This document shows, piece by piece, positions 1 to 12,671 of a stretch of DNA of 64,000 nt. Both the position numbers and the translations under genes were made by a program. The stretch is taken from NCBI GenBank assembly GCA_928212115.1, contig CAKMRJ010001112.1, forward strand, positions 407,326,627-407,390,626, written 5' to 3'. Each line of letters opens with the position of its first letter. Position 1 is the stretch's first letter. The notes beneath the pieces were generated by a model that had not been told where the DNA came from, did not search any database, and saw nothing but the letters and a program-made list of their open reading frames with translations. The DNA comes from Lactuca virosa. Taxonomy: Eukaryota > Streptophyta > Magnoliopsida > Asterales > Asteraceae.

Positions 1-690
1 GACTCCCCGCTCCGCGCCTGGCTTGCGTACGTCGTGCGTACGCCTTGTACGCCCAACGTACTCCCCGACCCACCAAATTCGAACATAAGTATAAATATAA
101 CTTTCAACAAGGAACAACATAATAACCTGACAATCTCGGTCATTACATGTTTGTTACTAAAGGTATACTTCTAACCCTAGTAAATCTCAATTTTAATAGA
201 TTAGATGTTGTTTCATAAAGTATGTTGTTATAATAGTTAAAATGCCATAAATTTCTAGGTTGATGTGCCCATAAGAGTTTATGTGTAAAAATCCGTTGTG
301 CAAATCTTTTTTTTGTAACCTAGAAAACCCATCAGAGGTAACAATATATAAATAAAGGAGAAAAAAACATTATATATGAGGTTAAATTAGATAAACAAAG
401 AAACAAAAATATACTTTCAACCAAGTAATCTAATGAGTTGGGTTAGTTGGATAAATTTTAGGTTTTATAAATTTTACTATAAATTTATGTTTTATATTAT
501 TTTTATATATTAATATCTACAGGGTCTTTCAGTTTCATAAAGCAAGCACCTCTTTCCAGCCTTAGTCAAATAGCCACCAGAGGCTCCTCTTGGCATCTAG
601 GGTTATGTTATGGCTACTGCCTACTATCTCTCTAATAGCGAGGGTGCTTTCATCCGTGATGGAGTCATATGACATTCAAAGCCGGGTCTA
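1..690. other. Left flank with dyad-bearing repeat remnant
   Basis: No gene is visible. The first 60 bases contain several GTACG/CGTAC dyads (for example GTACGCCCAACGTAC near 48-62), the same motif class that crowds the LTR promoters further on, so the window probably opens inside another LTR or a fragment of one. From about 80 to 540 the DNA is AT-rich and unremarkable. From 540 to 690 it is less AT-rich, with no open frame of note. This stretch is the host side of the element A insertion. Confidence 0.5.
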
Positions 691-890
691 GAGTCTGTAA
701 CGACCCAAAAATCAGGGGTAAAAATTTCATTTTTGTTACATCTAAAACATTGATACCATTTATTTCAAACATGTCAAATCCTCATTAAGTAAAATATTTA
801 TCAGAGTTCATCCCAAAATCAATCATTGCGGAAATCATAGGTGTGTGCACTGCGATCAATCCGAGCCCTTCATTTCCAATTTGAGGAAAC

Positions 891-1546
891 CTGAAACCAA
901 AACTGTAAACCGTAAGCACAAAGCTTAATGAGTCCCCCAGAGCATACCCCACACCCACAATCCACATAACACATATCCTGTTAGCTATAAAAGCTACCTG
1001 TATCACATTTCCTGCTAGCTATAAAAGTTACATATAACACATAAGCCATGCATACCAAAAACCTGTAAGGATGTCGTGGGCTCCCCCCAGGGTCTTACAC
1101 CATTGTGCCATCGGCTACCCCACATGGTCTTAACCTGAGAATGCCATGGGGTACCCCACATGGTCTTAGATCTAATTGCCACGGGCTCCCCACGGGGTCT
1201 TCCATGCAAGTATCACAAAGACAACTAGCATAACAAATATCACATAAACATATCATATATCACAGAAATATCTACACATAACACAAATAAACCTGTAAGG
1301 ATGCCGTAGGCTCTCCCCAGGTTCTTACACCATTGTGTCATGGGCTACCCCATATGGTCTTTACCTAGGAATGCCATGGCCTACCCCACATGTTCTTACA
1401 TCCAATGCCACGGGCTCCCCCCGAGGTCTTCCATGCATTAACATACAATCACATATCAAATCACAGAATGACTAACACATTTACCCTAATAACATAATGG
1501 GTCGGCCTTGGTGCCTTAGACCCATGGGTATGGTGAGAAGACTCAC
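891..1546 (-). other. Predicted intron inside LTR A (left copy)
   Basis: On the minus strand a donor GAG|GTGAGT (GT at 1546-1545) and an acceptor TTTCAG|GT (AG at 892-891) bracket 656 nt. The interval holds tandem blocks built on the words GGGCTACCCCACATGGTCTT and GTAAGGATGCCGTGGGCTCC. It ends with ACTCAT and a TAAGC/GCTTA hairpin before the acceptor. The matching interval in the right LTR is 7703-8370. Splicing is inferred from motifs and from the same layout in other LTR families. Confidence 0.55.
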
Positions 1547-2014
1547 CTCGAATGCAGAAGCTTCTTGAAGAATTCCTTAGCTGTTGCCCCGCCAGCCTCC
1601 CGAGCTGCCACTACCAATCAATATACCCAATTAGCAATTGGGTCCCATACCATAATCCTTAATCCATGCATGGGGTAAGATGACCATTTTACCCCTGCCC
1701 CAATATGGTCCAAAACTAAGGCCCAAACCCAAAACAAAAGCCCAACATTATAATGTCCATAAACCATCAATGGCCCAATTTTCCAAATTAGGCCCAGACC
1801 TTTCTAGTGGACCTTATACTAAAACCCAATATTCTCCTTAGTCAATAATCCCGACCCAAATGGCCCACGAAGGCCCACAACAACCTAGTCTAAGAATTGG
1901 CCCAACTGAGGCCCATAATGCGAAGTTCATTTCTATATTGGGCCACAAGGCCCAATAGGCCCAACTATTCCATTATTGGCCCAAAGATGCATTCAGGCCC
2001 AAGTCCTCCTGAGA

Positions 2015-2103
2015 GCGTACGCCCAGCGTACCTCTTCTGTACGCTTAGCGTACTGAGCAAATGGACTGTACGCGCAGCGTACTACTTAGTACGCCCAGCG
2101 TAC
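2015..2103. promoter_or_regulatory. Leader dyad cluster, TACGC-N3-GCGTA type
   Basis: Four dyads of the form TACGCCCAGCGTA or close variants (TACGCTTAGCGTA, TACGCGCAGCGTA) lie within 90 bp. The copy in the other LTR is at 8902-8994. They sit between the predicted transcription start and the predicted splice donor. Between this cluster and the donor, roughly 1720-2000, the GGCCCA word (TGGGCC on the coding strand) recurs many times. Confidence 0.7.
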
Positions 2104-2685
2104 AAACAGCTCATGCACAACATCCATTAAGTGCTTAATACTTGATCCAACAAGTCCAAATCACAGATCTGAGCTATACCTAACGTCTAAACCCACAAAT
2201 TCACTGACTTGGTGACTTTGCATGCCCCAAACAAACCCAAACTCCAAAAATGGCATTCTACTTCCATAAAAGTGACCCTAACTCAAGCATGAACCCATTA
2301 AGACAATCAAGATGGCAACTTTCTGCCTTAGGGACTCAAATAGCATCAAGGGTAGCAACCCCAAGCCTAAAACGGACTTCGAACCATAAAGCTCCATTCT
2401 TGGGACCAAAAGATCCAAAAACTAAACATAATAGATCTAAGCATTCAATGGTCAAGTTCAAAGCTTTATACCTTTATCAAGCTGAGAATGAGTCCTAAAA
2501 GCTAGATCCATAAGCTCCTCCTTGATTCTCATCTTTGCATCAAACTTCATCTTCTTGAAAATGGGTCAAACACCCCAAAAATGGACTCCATAAGCTCAAA
2601 ATGCCACCATGGATGATATATGACGATTTCTAGGGTTTAGAGGGGTGGAGGCTGAAGATATTAGGGTTAGGTTATGAGATAAGGA

Positions 2686-2888
2686 GTTTAAATAGGGTCC
2701 AAGACCCTAAAATAGGGTTCTGATCTGACTGGAGTAGGACCAGCGTACATATGGTACGCCCAGCGTACTCCGGGGAACATTCGCGATCCTCCTTGTCAGT
2801 ACGCCCAACGTACTCCAAAAGTACGCCCAGCGTAATGCCTTCTTCACTAGTACGCCCAGCGTACTCCTTGTGTACGCCAAGCGTACTC
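2686..2888 (-). promoter_or_regulatory. LTR A promoter: dyads, telo-box pair, TATA
   Basis: Read on the minus strand, dyads of the TACGCCCAGCGTA class (2888-2735) are followed by an inverted telo-box pair, ACCCTA and TAGGGT, at 2718-2704, then a TATA-like TATTTAAAC at about 2694-2686. The other LTR repeats the layout at 9755-9575. The order dyads, telo-box pair, TATA recurs in elements B, C and O, which is the main reason for calling it a promoter. Activity is inferred. Confidence 0.6.
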
Positions 2889-3240
2889 GGCTAAGCCTGA
2901 AACTACTAAACTTCTGAAGGCCATAACTTCTTCGTTATAAATCCGTTTTCGACGATCCTTATATCCAAGGAAAGGTAACGAGAAGCCCTATACGTATATC
3001 AACTCATATCTTCCTAAATACCTTCCGAACAAAAGTCCATTTCCACAAAAACCCGAACTGCCATTTTACCGAAATACCCCTTGGCTCCGAAACACGAACC
3101 AGACACCTGGATCACTTCTAATACATCACCCGCACCCAAAAGGGGCTAGATCTTACCTTCCCAAGAGCCATAATCCTTATAATGACCGACCTTCGAGCCA
3201 CCGCCTCAGACTAGGAGTCAATTCGGAACAGAGTGTTACA

Positions 3241-3256
3241 ACTCTCCCCCATTTAA
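3241..3256 (-). other. Polypurine tract of element A
   Basis: The plus strand reads ACTCTCCCCCATTTAA, so the minus strand carries a GGGGGAGAGT purine run abutting the TG of the 3' LTR. This is the usual plus-strand priming site of LTR retrotransposons. The equivalent site in element C (37883-37895) has nearly the same sequence. Confidence 0.85.
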
Positions 3257-4562
3257 ATTAGATTTCGTCCCCGAAATCATGCATCACCATTCCTGACATA
3301 CCAGACAACCTGAGCAACATCGCCACAAACGCGTGAATACCACAGCCTACCCAAGCCAACTGAAACCAATCCTTATAAGGTTCCAGAATACGGAGATGAA
3401 CGAATTCCTTGCAACCTGATCACACCTGCCCCATCTGAAATTTGAAGTCTCGAGATGGTTTGTCTCCCTGACAGACTGCCCTCATCGAATCATCATCGAA
3501 CTGCCTTCACAAAAAACAGTCTAGATAGAATACTTCCCACTCATAATACCTTGAGGCTTCCTAAAGAACAAAATCACCGGTCAACTGCGACTACCGAATT
3601 TCCAACAATTCCACATACAGACCTCAAATCACTGAAGTCACTCCTACTCCTCTTGCTCCCACATGGCTGCTTTCCTGGAGAACACCCGGTACCTTCCTGA
3701 TCCCAACTTGCCTGCCAACCATCCGGAACATCGGACATCTTCCCGATTGTTGTGCCAGATTCACACGCTCCACAGTCCCACATGACCTCTGAAGGACACC
3801 TCGTCTGACAATAATTGCCCTAGCGATACCTCTTCTCTCGACTCCTTCAATCCCTTGATCCATCCGATCTTGACAGGCTGATAACCCGTCGCCACTGAAT
3901 CTGATGCAAAAATGAATGCTACAAGAACAACTGTGGTATTATATCATACCCGACCTCCCTTTACATGTCTTTTCCTGGTTCAACATGTCGTGGTCCCATT
4001 ACTGATAAAACCAACTCGAGTCATATCGTGATGGCTTGAGCTACCATCGAACCAACCCATTCATTACCCTGGTATCCTACATTTGATGACCATGGCATCC
4101 TTATGCTCCTAAATCCCATCTCACTGCAATAAAACCTTGCACTGAATATACGCGAACCCCGATTCAGAATCCTTTCCGAAACGAGTCGATACCCCCGCTA
4201 CTACCTTGAGATCCATAATGCACCATAACTTCCGACATCCCTTACTGGACTGATGAATAGATACCCTTAGCCGATTTCCCTAAGATTACCAGTCTCGTAC
4301 TCGGTCTAACCACCAGGTTCCCAAGAGATCAAATATCAGGACTACCCAGTCGTAGCCTTACTGCGCCACGTACCACTTATCCACAAGATCCTGCAACTCA
4401 ACAGCCTCTACCAGTTCCGTCCTAAATTCCCATAACCATCCGGGCTCGCCCCCGGATAACTGATCGGTCAATCACCTCTGGTCCTGATCCTAACTAAGCT
4501 GTAGCTCCCCCACAACCCTGTGAACTAGCCTACCCTAGTCCAAATCACTTGGAAGAATCCAT

Positions 4563-4770
4563 GAATGCTACGGCACCCCCGCAGTCTTACAACACTCTCT
4601 ACTGCTAGTGAATGCTACGACTCCCCCGCAGTCTTACAACACTTCCCACACTATCTGACCGATAGTGAATGCTACGGCTCCCCCGTAGTCTTACAACACT
4701 TTCCACACTATCCGACTGCTAGTGAATGCTACGGCTCCCCCATAGTCTTACAACACTTTCACCCTCACAT
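4563..4770. repeat. Degenerate tandem repeat, about 57-bp unit, four copies
   Basis: Copies begin at 4563, 4610, 4667 and 4724, each with GAATGCTACGGCTCCCCC followed by AGTCTTACAACACT. Spacings are 47, 57 and 57 bp. The plus-strand ORF at 4565-4912 is a by-product of the repeat and has no recognisable protein. The phrase resembles the 'gggctccccc...gtcttac' blocks within the LTR intron of the same element, so the array may share their origin. Confidence 0.85.
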
Positions 4771-5550
4771 GATCACTGACCATAGCCCTATCGCTCATCT
4801 ATCAATCCAAACACATCTCAACGTTGAGCGCCCACATGGTCTATCCTCCCAACTGAACTCAAACACTGACTGGGACTCTACCTGGTTCCCTCCCCCAAAG
4901 CCTGCTATATGACATCAGACGACACGATCCAAATGTTTAGGAGTTTCCCGAACTCCCATCCTCGATATCCTATATTCAGTCAGCCCCTAAGGCCGACTTT
5001 CCTCCCCCAAAGGGGAATATGAGATGCATCCTCGTCTTACACTCGCTTCTATCCTGGATATCTGAATAAATCTCCCCCACTTAGATTGAACTAAGTCCGC
5101 TCAACATAGGAGAATTGAAGGATTCCCAAACCCTCTCTTGTTCCAATGATCAATCTGCTGACGGCCAGTGCTTAACAAAGCTTTAACACCATGAATAACC
5201 CTTCCAAAACAACACGATTCCTGAAAACCAGCTAACACTTCTTGAATCCCAACAATGCCAATGACTCTAGCTGTTCAAACTGATATCACACTCAGATCTC
5301 AGAGTCCAAAAGTCGGATGCTTCCCACAACACTTCGGCGACCACTTCTCTCTTCCTTTGACGGCCCCAAAAGCCTTTCCAAACATAATTGCTAAGGTTAC
5401 TAGAACCTAGTCATAATTCCCTCGTTCAAGCCCTGGAACTAACCCCGAAAATGACTGGAGCAGGTGCACCCACTACTCCTCCCCGATCGTTATACAGTCG
5501 ACCTCCTTGTCGTCCACGCAACGAATGAGTAATGGGCTTCCTCCCTATGG

Positions 5551-5592
5551 CCAATCCCTGATGACGTGGCCAAACCTGCTACACCTGTAGCA
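5551..5592 (-). pseudogene. Gag CCHC zinc-knuckle remnant
   Basis: Translated on the minus strand this gives CYRCSRFGHVIRDW, which fits the retroelement knuckle CX2CX4HX4C except that the last cysteine is tryptophan. A stop codon follows two codons later. The flanking frame at 5978-5685 may be more of the same gag but I do not recognise it. The motif is the only direct protein evidence that element A descends from a gag-pol element. Confidence 0.6.
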
Positions 5593-6485
5593 ACCCGGAT
5601 CACTGGACAGATTCCGATAACGACTCGGAGCAATCACGGTACATACGGAATTCGCTTTGCAAGATACATCCGCCCGAAGATCTCTCAAAGATTCCTTGAC
5701 ATGCCGAATGGCACCTGACAACCCTTGCTAACCCAGACAATAGCAGAAAACCAACCTGAGATCCAACTCATCACAATTCCCCAAGCGTTACAAATACCCG
5801 GTATCCACCGGAAATGGCCGAAGATAGCATATCCACGAACATATGAAGGGTTCCTGACCACCTCCTCCTGTGGTACCCCGACCACCCTGAGAACATAACG
5901 TAGTACCTCCTTCCGATCATAATGACAATTCAACCTTTGGAACGAAACTTCATCGCGGAGTTTTTGCAAGCGTTGCACTGGATCCGACCCTGTTGGCCTC
6001 TCAAATGCTGATCCAAACTCTTGGGTCTCCGGCCGAGACCCTCTAATAAATTCACCTGACCTGAACCTCTCTCATTGAGGTACTCCTAATCAATCTTCCG
6101 CCCTCGGGCTCTGGAATCCACATCATCCCGGGTCTCGCTCCCTGACCCACTCACTGGCTCAATTTTCACGACTACACTGCAATAACTGGAGCAATATCTG
6201 CACTAAACCGAGCTACAAACTATCCCTGAGACTTGGTCTACAATCCCGAATGTGCAATCGATCACACCATCAATCCTCGCCGCCTGATACAAGAGATCCT
6301 AGGCGAACTCAAAATCCTAGCAGTCCTTCCGCTAACTGGCTCACCATCAGAGCCGGGACCAAACCGTGGTCCTTTCCCTTGCGTGCTCATCCACATTCTG
6401 CACAGCAGCTACCCCCACGATCCAATCATAATCAAAATTTCTCTTTCCTAGGGTTCTTATATTCTTCAAGACTTTCCCCGATTCG

Positions 6486-6547
6486 AGTATGGATCCTATG
6501 CTTCCAGTAGTATGGGCCCAATACTACCTTCCACACCTATCCATACT
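6486..6547 (-). ncRNA. Conserved hairpin with palindromic loop (element A)
   Basis: On the minus strand the outer arms AGTATGGAT and ATCCATACT pair over 9 bp. Inside them GTGT pairs with GCAT (with wobbles). GGAA faces GGAA as a symmetric internal loop, and GGTAGTAT pairs with ATACTACT. The apical loop contains the self-complementary TGGGCCCA. Equivalent structures with compensating base changes occur in element C (33068-33129) and element D (44228-44282). It lies 945 nt downstream of the primer-binding site. A role in RNA dimerisation or packaging is inferred from position and loop. Confidence 0.6.
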
Positions 6548-7491
6548 TTCCTCCGGAATCACCCTGGATCCTCTAAGTCACCTATCCCACTGATGCGCCA
6601 AATATCCGCCAAACAGCAAGCACAATATCCACCGAAGCACCTACTAGGCTTCCCATAGGCTCCCAACCTCACCGAACCGCCCCAACTAACTCACTGGAGC
6701 ATATCCTAGGCTTTCCTAGGTTCTCAACCTCGCCCTGCCATCAGCTGTTGAGGAACTCCCCATAATGCCAGCCATCCACCTCCTGGATATCGTCATATCC
6801 GCTTAGTAGCTGAATCCCATCATTCAAGAGTTCCACAAAGCACAAAGCAAGCAACATTCGTGCAGTAGCACTCCGATCCAAAGAACTATCATAGAACTTT
6901 CCGTCCACATGTCGCGACTTGCGCTGTCCACATCCATCCATCCTCCTTGTCGGCTGCCTTATGCATGCAAATTATACACAGAACAGGATCTAATAGACTG
7001 TCGAATAATCGACTCTACCCTAGGACCACAACCAGACGAGGAACAGGAAATAAGGCCAAGTCAATAATTCTAAGGCTATAAGATCCTAACCGTATACAAT
7101 TTTCAAAACATACACAATGCAGTTACAAATACCAATTATCATTCTCATTCCAACATGACATCCAATATCCTCATGGCTACAAGCACCACATATCAGGCCA
7201 ACCTATTGTTGACTACTCAGTACTAGAATGCAAGTCTAAAAGGTCATATAGCATATAAAGGCATCTCTCCTAGCCCTAACTAGCATGCGATATCCAGATT
7301 CATAATCAAATCAGAACAGATAACAGATGTGGGTATTCTGGGGAAACTTACTTGAGCTCGGCTGATTGCATGCACCACACCCTTTCGTTTCTTAGAAAAC
7401 TTTTCCTTGAAAACATTTTCCTTTAAAACCTTACAGATCCTCAGTTTGAGTTCAGACACACCCAAAAGTATGTCTGAATCCCTCAAACCAA

Positions 7492-7505
7492 GGCTCTGAT
7501 ACCAA
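7492..7505 (-). other. Primer-binding site of element A
   Basis: The minus strand reads TTGGTATCAGAGCC two bases inside the right LTR, matching the 3' end of plant initiator methionine tRNA as used by many plant LTR retrotransposons. Elements C, D and H carry TTGGTATCAGAGC at the same position. Confidence 0.9.
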
Positions 7506-7507
7506 CT

Positions 7508-10108
7508 TGTAACGACCCAAAAATCAGGGGTAAAAAATTCATTTTTGTTACAGCTAAAAAATTGATACCATTTATTTCAAACATGTCAAATCCTCATTAA
7601 GTAAAACATTTATCATAATTCATCCCAAAATCAATCATTGCGGAAATCATAGGTGTGTGCACTGCGATCAATCTGAGCCCTTCATTTCCAAATTGATGAA
7701 ACCTGAAACCAAAATTGTAAACCGTAAGCACAAAGCTTAGTGAGTCCCCCAGAGCATACCCCACACCCACAATCCACATAACACATATCATGTTAGCTAT
7801 AAAAGCTACCTGTATCACATTTCCTGCTAGCTATAAAAGCTACATATAACACATAAGCCATGCATACCAAAAACCTGTAAGGATGCCGTGGGCTCCCCTC
7901 CCCCCCCCCCCCAGGGTCTTACACCATTGTGCCATGGGATACCCCACATGGTCTTAACCTGAGAATGCCATGGGCTACCCCACATGGTCTTATATCTAAT
8001 TGCCACGGGCTCCCCCTGGGTCTTCCATGCTAGTATCACAAAGACAACTAGCATAACACATATCACATAAAACATATCATATATCACGGAAATATCTACA
8101 CATAACACAAATAAACCTGTAAGGATGTCGTGGGCTCCCCCCAGGGTCTTACACCATTGTGGCATGGGCTACCCCACATGGTCTTTACCTAGGAATGTCA
8201 TGGGCTACCCCACATGTTCTTACATCCAATGCCACGGGCTCCCCCCGAGGTCTTCCATGCATTAACATACAATCACATATCAAATCACAGAATGACTAAC
8301 ACATTTACCCTAATAACATAATGGGTCGGCCTTGGTGCCTTAGACCCATGGGTATAGTGAGAAGACTCACCTCGAATGCAGAAGCTTCCTGAAGAATTCC
8401 TTAGCTGCTGCCCTGCCAGCCTCCCGAGCTGCCACTACCAATCAATATACCCAATTAGCGATTGGGTCCCATACCATAATCCTTAATCCATGCATGGGGT
8501 AAGATGACCATTTTACCCCTGCCCCAATATGGTCCAAAACTAAGGCCCAAACCCAAAACAAAAGCCCAACATTATAATGTCCATAAACCATCAATGGCCC
8601 AATTTTCCAAATTGGGCCCAGACCTTTCTAGTGGACCTTATACTAAAACCCAATATTCTCCTTAGTCAATAATCCCGACCCAAATGGCCCACGAAGGCCC
8701 ACAACAACCTAGTCCAACAATTGGCCCAACCGAGGCCCATAATGCGAAGTTCATTTCTATATTGGGCCACAAGGCCCAATAGGCCCAACTATTCCATTAT
8801 TGGCCCAAAGATGCATCCAGGCCCAACTATCAGCAAATCCAGGCCCAAAACCATTAGGGCCTAAAGGTCCAAAGTCCACAAAGGCCCAAGTCCTCCTGAG
8901 AGCGTACGCCCAGCGTACCTCTTCTGTACGCTTAGCGTACTGAGCAAATGAACTGTACGCGCAGCGTACTACATAGTACGCCCAGCATACAAACAGCTCA
9001 TGCACAACATCCATTAAGTGCTTAATAATTGATCCAACAAGTCCAAATCACATATCTAAGCTATACTTAACGTCTAAACCCATAAAGTCACTGACTTGGT
9101 GACTTTGCATGCCCCAAACAAACCCTAACTCCAAAAATGGCATTCTACTTCCATAAAAGTGACCCTAACTCAAGCATGAACCCATTAAGACCATCAAGAT
9201 GGCAACTTTCTGCCTTAGGGACTCAAATAGCATCAAGGGTGGCAACCCCAAGCCTAAAAACGGATTTGGAACCATAAAGCTCCATTCTTGGGACCAAAAG
9301 ATCCAAAAACTAAATATAATAGATCTAAGCATTCAATGGTCAAGTTCAAAGCTTTATACCTTTATCAAGCTGAGAATGAGTCCTAAAAGCCAGATCCATA
9401 AGCTCCTCCTTGATTCTCATCTTTGCATCAAACTTCATCTTCTTGAAAATGGGTCAAACACCCCAAAAATGGACTCCATAAGCTCAAAATGCCACCATGG
9501 ATGATATATGACGATTTCTAGGGTTTAGAGGGGTGGAGGCTGAAGATATTAGGGTTAGGTTATGAGATAAGGAGTTTAAATAGGGTCCAAGACCCTAAAA
9601 TAGGGTTCTGATCTGACTGGAGTACGCCCAACGTACGTCGGGGAACATTCGCGATCCTCCTGGTCAGTACGCCCAACGTACTCCAAAAGTACGCCCAGCG
9701 TAATGCCTTCTTCACTAGTACGCCCAACGTACTCCTTGTGTACGCCCAGCGTACTCGGCTAAGCCTGAAACTACTAAACTTCTGAAGGCCATAACTTCTT
9801 CGTTATAAATCCGTTTTCGACGATCCTTATATCCACGGAAAGGTAACGAGAAGCCCTACACTTCTATCAACTCATATCTTCCTAAATACCTTCCGAACAA
9901 AAGTCCATTTCCACAAAAACCCGAACTGCCATTTTACCGAAATACCTCTAGGCTCCGAAACACGAACCAAACACCTGGATCACTTCTAATACATCACCCG
10001 CACCCAAAAGGGGCTAGATCTTACCTTCCCAAGAGCCATAATCCTTATAATGACCGACCTTCGAGCCACCGCCTCAGACTAGGAGTCAATTCGGAACAGA
10101 GTGTTACA
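7508..10108 (-). repeat. Element A 5' LTR (minus orientation)
   Basis: This 2601-bp LTR matches 696-3240. Promoter dyads lie at 9755-9621, the telo-box pair at 9606-9592, TATA-like TTTAAATA at about 9582-9575, leader dyads at 8994-8902, the predicted donor at 8370, the hairpin at 7739-7725 and the predicted acceptor at 7704-7703. A run of about 16 C at 7896-7911 replaces a short C tract found in the other copy. The minus ORF at 8757-9014 crosses the dyads and is not a gene. Confidence 0.93.
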
Positions 10109-10285
10109 GAGTCGGGACTAGAGGTATCCACATCCTCATTCTCATCCTCACTTTTTTTATTTGGGGATTTCTCATTCCCGGTCAAATTGGGGATTCCACA
10201 ATCAAATTAGGTGCGAGTTTTGAGTTCTCCATTAGGTATGAGTTTTTTTCCCATCTCTAGTATTATGAGATTAGTTATTAGGTAA

Positions 10286-10876
10286 TCTACTCTAATAAAT
10301 AAAACTCCTTTTTGTCACATGTCACACTCTCATTGATTTCGCCACATGTCATTTTGTGGTTATTTTCAATTAATTTTTTTCCACATGGCATTTTGTGGTT
10401 GTTTTCATTTTTATTAAATTTCATATAATAATTAATTAAATGTATTAATTCCAATAATCCTCCCTAATAAATAAAAATCTTTTTGCCACATGTCACATTC
10501 TCATTATTTCGCCACATGTCATTTTGTGGTTATTTTCAATTAATTTTTTTCCACATGACATTTTGTGGTTGTTTTCATGTTTATTAAATTTCATATAATA
10601 ATTAATTAAATGTATTAATTGCAATAAATATAATAATAAATACATACCAATTTCATTAATTGACTTTCCTTCTAATTTCTAAAGTAAACCCCATTAATTT
10701 CCTTTGTTTATTTATCTAAATTATTTGTTTAAATTTAAAAGAGAAAAAAACACTTTAATTTTAATAATTCAATATTATTCTAATTTTTCTTATAAATTCA
10801 AACTTCTTAAATGTTTAGAATTTCATATTTAGTTTTTTTTTAATGAATTCATGTAATACATGGGTCTTACACCTAG
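10286..10876 (+). mobile_element. Helitron-like element(s) with duplicated 5' end
   Basis: An A|TC boundary at 10286 starts TCTACTCTAATAAATAAAA. About 172 bp later (10458) a near copy starts TCCTCCCTAATAAATAAAA and repeats the next 170 bp closely. At 10873-10876 CTAG is followed by T and preceded by a small ATGTA/TACAT hairpin. TC start, CTRR end, 3' hairpin and an A/T target are Helitron hallmarks. A small non-autonomous Helitron (10458-10876) may sit inside a larger one, or the 5' end may be tandemly duplicated. No Rep/helicase ORF is present. Confidence 0.55.
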
Positions 10877-12579
10877 TGATTATATAAATAAGGATCTCAA
10901 ATGTAATACAATCATTTAATGATATAAAACTTTAATGTTGGTATTGGACGGGTATGATGCAATGAAGGGTGATCGAGACTAGATATCTCTTTAGTCTTCA
11001 AGTGAGCTTTACATAAGCACCTGTATGGGGATATTTATTTAAATATAGTATTTTAATGAAAGATTATTTAATATGATATAATTGCATAATGCAATTCTCT
11101 CATCTATATAATAGTTGTAATTGGTCCCAATTATATAGGAGAATGAAACAATCCCACTAATATCGGAGAATGAAAACACTCACGCTAGTAAGTGAGTATG
11201 GGGTTCCTACTTGTACGAGGGACCCATAGGCCATAGATAGTTGTAACTTGTAAGGCTAAGTGTGTTATTTATTCTTCTCGTAAATAATTGAAGTGTCTTT
11301 TGCTAACCTACTTGAGGTTAGATACGAAATAAACAAGGTACGATTTGAGTTGAAAATTGAAATTCCTTTATATGCTATTTCATTATATTGTTATTTAATT
11401 AAATATTTTATACTATAATGTATTGGATGTCATTTTACATTTTAAGTCTTATATATCCCATAAGGCAATGTTTGTCTTATGAATTGCCTTGTTTAACATT
11501 ATTCCATGAACATTTCTGTATTTTGCTTGGGTTGAGGAAAATGGAAGAGCATAGAAGTTATGTTAACAAGGAAGATATTTGTATGTAATACATGTGTTAG
11601 TTGTCTTGTAATAGTTTAGTAGTCTTGAGTCTGGGACGGGTTCAACGTAGACCGTTCAGGTGGTGCAGTTAACATTTTTTGAATATAACACCCTCATTAG
11701 TATGTGCAAAATACTATTTACAACACCACATAATTTAGATATAAAATGATACAATCTTATCACTAAACTTATACAAAAATGTATTTATATTGATTTTTTG
11801 AAAGAAAAAAAAGAGTAAACTTGGAATTGAATCATGTTGTGTTAAATTGTAAATATGTCGAACGAACTGGTACATAAATTTTTGCCATCTCATGCCACTT
11901 TATCTTCATCCATGAATTTCAAACTTGCAAGAGCCATGACCTATCATCCATATGAAACATTACATTAATATTCTCATATATTATAAAATAAAACGTATAA
12001 TCTTTAAAACATCATACATATTTATAAAGCTAACATTTTTTCTTAAATCTCATGCATTTGAAACCCCCTTTTTTAACTTCCTCAAACCACATTCATTTGA
12101 AACCCTCTTTTTTAACTAATGCAACTCAAAAGTTTTCTTAATTATGATTTAACACTCAAAAATTTTATAACTTATAATATGTTTAATTTAGCATTTAGTG
12201 AAAAGTTTACTATAAAAATGTCAATCTTTTGGGAAGACATGCATACAAATCATCTACAAATTTCAGAAAGAAAACAAACTTAAAAGTTTTTGTGTTGGGT
12301 TGAGGTCTCATGACCACTTTTGGAGATATGTTATTATATTAGAGTTTATAATTTGTAAGTTTGTTATACTAATTCGTTTTTATATTTTCTTTGTTTTTTG
12401 GATTATTGTAATACAATCGTTGTATATTGTGGTTTAATCGTTAATATATTGATCATTTGTTATATAGGGTGATGTCGAAAATATTTAATTAAATATTTTA
12501 AATATGTTTTTTTTGTTTTGTAATTGTACCGTTTCAAAAAGATAATTAATTAAAACTCATACATATGTTATACTTTTCA

Positions 12580-12671
<92 letters not shown>

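Larger units (their letters stand above)
696..3240 (-). repeat. Element A 3' LTR (minus orientation)
   Basis: This 2545-bp copy matches 7508-10108 almost throughout. Read on the minus strand it contains, in order, an upstream module (about 2985-2930), promoter dyads (2888-2735), a telo-box pair and TATA-like box (2718-2686), a leader with GGCCCA arrays and dyads (2103-2015), a predicted splice donor at 1546, short tandem blocks (about 1430-1060), a TAAGC/GCTTA hairpin (927-913) and a predicted acceptor at 892-891. Compared with its partner it lacks about 63 bp near 2000, between direct repeats of AGGCCCAA, which is consistent with a repeat-mediated deletion. Confidence 0.93.
3241..7507 (-). 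mobile_element. Element A internal region, coding capacity lost
   Basis: The interior runs from the purine tract (3241-3256) to the primer-binding site (7492-7505). No frame exceeds about 115 codons, and none reads as protease, reverse transcriptase or integrase. Recognisable remains are a broken CCHC zinc knuckle (5592-5551), a tandem repeat (4563-4770) and a conserved hairpin (6547-6486). The sequence beside the purine tract, GACGAAATCTAATTTAAAT on the minus strand, is almost identical to that of element C, so A and C share an ancestor. A block near 7000-7070 resembles one inside the F-family LTR at about 62280-62350. Confidence 0.85.
691..10113 (-). mobile_element. Complete LTR retrotransposon A with target duplication
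   Basis: Two near-identical LTRs (696-3240 and 7508-10108) bound a 4.3 kb internal region. Each LTR begins TGTAACGACC and ends GTGTTACA on the plus strand. The 5-bp host sequence GAGTC is directly repeated at 691-695 and 10109-10113, which fixes both ends. A primer-binding site beside the right LTR and a purine tract beside the left LTR set the orientation as minus. No intact gag or pol remains, but a degenerate zinc knuckle supports descent from a Ty3/gypsy element. The long LTRs and non-coding interior fit the class called large retrotransposon derivatives. Movement would need proteins supplied in trans. Confidence 0.95.
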